From Synchiropus splendidus (Eukaryota > Chordata > Actinopteri > Syngnathiformes > Callionymidae), in the NCBI RefSeq assembly GCF_027744825.2, contig NC_071345.1, positions 9,197,501 to 9,261,500 of the forward strand: a stretch of 64,000 nt of DNA, read 5' to 3'. This document shows, in pieces, positions 62,746-64,000 of the stretch (the stretch's first letter is position 1; every line of letters starts with the position of its first letter). The translations under genes were made by a program, and so were the position numbers. The notes beneath the pieces were generated by a model. It did no database searches and was not told where the DNA came from. It saw only the letters and a program-made list of their open reading frames with translations.

Positions 62746-63203
62746 CATGTTTGCTTGTGGAGTGTGTCTGGGTGATGACGTCACGGACGACAGTCACGAT
62801 TGGAATTTTCTAGACCTTTTAAATGAGTGAATGAAGCTTCAAATGAAGGATTCCATGGCACTTTCGACCACACGTGAAACATTTACATCAGCAAAAGACG
62901 ATATTTGTTTCTTGTTCTGACGACGAATGCGTCGTGACTGGCTGACGTGTATGAGTCATTGCGTTCATTTACCATCGCAACAAAATTGAGAATTGACTTC
63001 TTAGTAGACATTTACGGGCCACAGATGACACTTTTATTCATTTGCGGCGAAAAAACGTGCGTCAGTGCATGAATGAACATTTCACTGTTGCAGAATGAGT
63101 CCGCTGTAAATGTTTTGTGTGTGAAGAAAGTGCTATTGAATCCTTCATTTGAAGTTCCATTCATTCATGGTCATCGCCCAGACAAATTCCACAAGCGAAC
63201 ATA
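62746..63203. repeat. Long imperfect inverted repeat downstream of lin28b
   Basis: The left arm 62746-62888 and the right arm 63105-63203 pair when one is reversed: TTGCTTGTGGAGTGTGTCTG against TCGCTTGTGGAATTTGTCTG, AAATGAAGGATTCCATGGCA against AAATGAAGGATTCAATAGCA, and AAACATTTACA in both. The left arm has about 40 extra bases. The loop is about 215 bp. It is probably a foldback-type element or MITE. Confidence 0.7.
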
Positions 63204-64000
63204 GACAAGGCAAGGGGCAGTTGTCATCAAGGCAGCTGTGAAACACTGCAAAGAAAAGTTTGCTGATGATTTATGTGCAGTGTTTATACAGAAGCGTAGC
63301 TTGTTGTGATGCTCCAGGGCCTCATGGCCTCTGGAGTGTCGAGGCAGTTTGTAATTTTAATTTAGTGATGCAGATGGACTTTTATTGCTGTGAAACCTCA
63401 GAGCGAGGTTGGAATATATTTTGTTCAATGGCTGAATCCGAGTCTCAGGCCCTGCAGTGTATCTCAGGCTTTATCCTCACAGTCCAACGTTACCTCAGAT
63501 TGAACCAGGTGTCGCATCAGAACGTTAATGTCTTCGCAGCTACATACCTCATCCTTTGTTGGAATGTTGGAGGCCGTTCTCTCCCCGCAGCGCTGCCGTG
63601 TCCATCTGTTGGCACAAGAAAGCCAGGGAACAAATGGGATCGCAGTATCGGCGGCACACCTCGTCTCTGACCGTATTGAATGTGAAAAAGAGCTGATCCG
63701 GAGGCCACCCCTGATGCTTCACCCGGGGGCTGCTCCGGAGTGGCTTCTTAATGTTCTGACAAATCAAATAACTTTGTAAAAATGATCAGACTAGCTTGTG
63801 TGTATGTTTTGAAAGTAGACAACCAACTTTTGCGGTATATTTCCGTACCAAAGAGTTTGGCTTTATTTTTTATTTCTTGTTGTCGTTGAAGGCATCTAAA
63901 GACTGGCTGAAGAGCTGGCTGCCCTCAGAGGGTGGCGTTTTGAAATGTACAGATTATTGAATGTGTGCGTGAATCAAATCTCAACGATGCAGCGCGACGA

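Larger units (their letters stand above)
61425..64000 (+). other. lin28b: lin28b 3'UTR and downstream sequence
   Basis: No AATAAA was found on the plus strand up to the window end, so the 3'UTR may fill much of this stretch, as in mammals where it is several kb. It holds let-7 seed matches and a long inverted repeat. A 136-codon frame at 63260-63670 has no recognisable domain. Confidence 0.4.

Overview
The window is teleost fish nuclear DNA, probably from a species with a fairly compact genome. It holds three multi-exon vertebrate genes with GT/AG introns, vertebrate polyadenylation signals and fish-type transposon debris. No rRNA, tRNA, CRISPR array, operon or bacterial-style gene was seen.

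The genes are prdm1 (minus strand, coding 10397 to 3857; Blimp-1 zinc-finger repressor), prep (plus strand, 28170 to 31952; prolyl oligopeptidase) and lin28b (plus strand, 42245 to 61424; let-7-blocking RNA-binding protein). All three reading frames were rebuilt exon by exon with every splice phase consistent, giving proteins of 769, 709 and 225 residues. In human, LIN28B, PREP and PRDM1 are also neighbours on 6q21. PREP and PRDM1 keep their divergent arrangement here. lin28b points the other way relative to human, and BVES and POPDC3 are not seen between prep and lin28b.

Layout: 1-3600 is intergenic, with a CpG-dense minus-strand promoter-like segment at about 955-1330. 3.6-10.4 kb is prdm1. 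10.4-28.1 kb is the shared upstream region of prdm1 and prep, with a Tigger-type transposon relic, other transposon debris, AT-rich deserts and a duplicated non-coding element at 19.6 and 21.7 kb. 28.1-32.2 kb is the compact prep gene. 32.2-42.2 kb is the prep-lin28b spacer, with a canonical CTCF motif, promoter-like motifs and a candidate alternative first exon of lin28b at about 33.3 kb. 42.2-61.4 kb is lin28b, with a 15.9 kb intron 2 full of locally duplicated repeats plus several balanced-composition islands that look like enhancers. 61.4-64 kb is lin28b 3'UTR and downstream sequence, with let-7 seed matches and a long inverted repeat.

The genes do not form one pathway. prdm1 and lin28b are both developmental regulators, and prep is a metabolic peptidase between them. 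No wholly new system stands out. The leads most worth checking are the alternative lin28b first exon, the convergent CTCF-type motifs around lin28b, the duplicated element upstream of prdm1, and the inverted repeat downstream of lin28b. All repeat and motif calls were made by eye.
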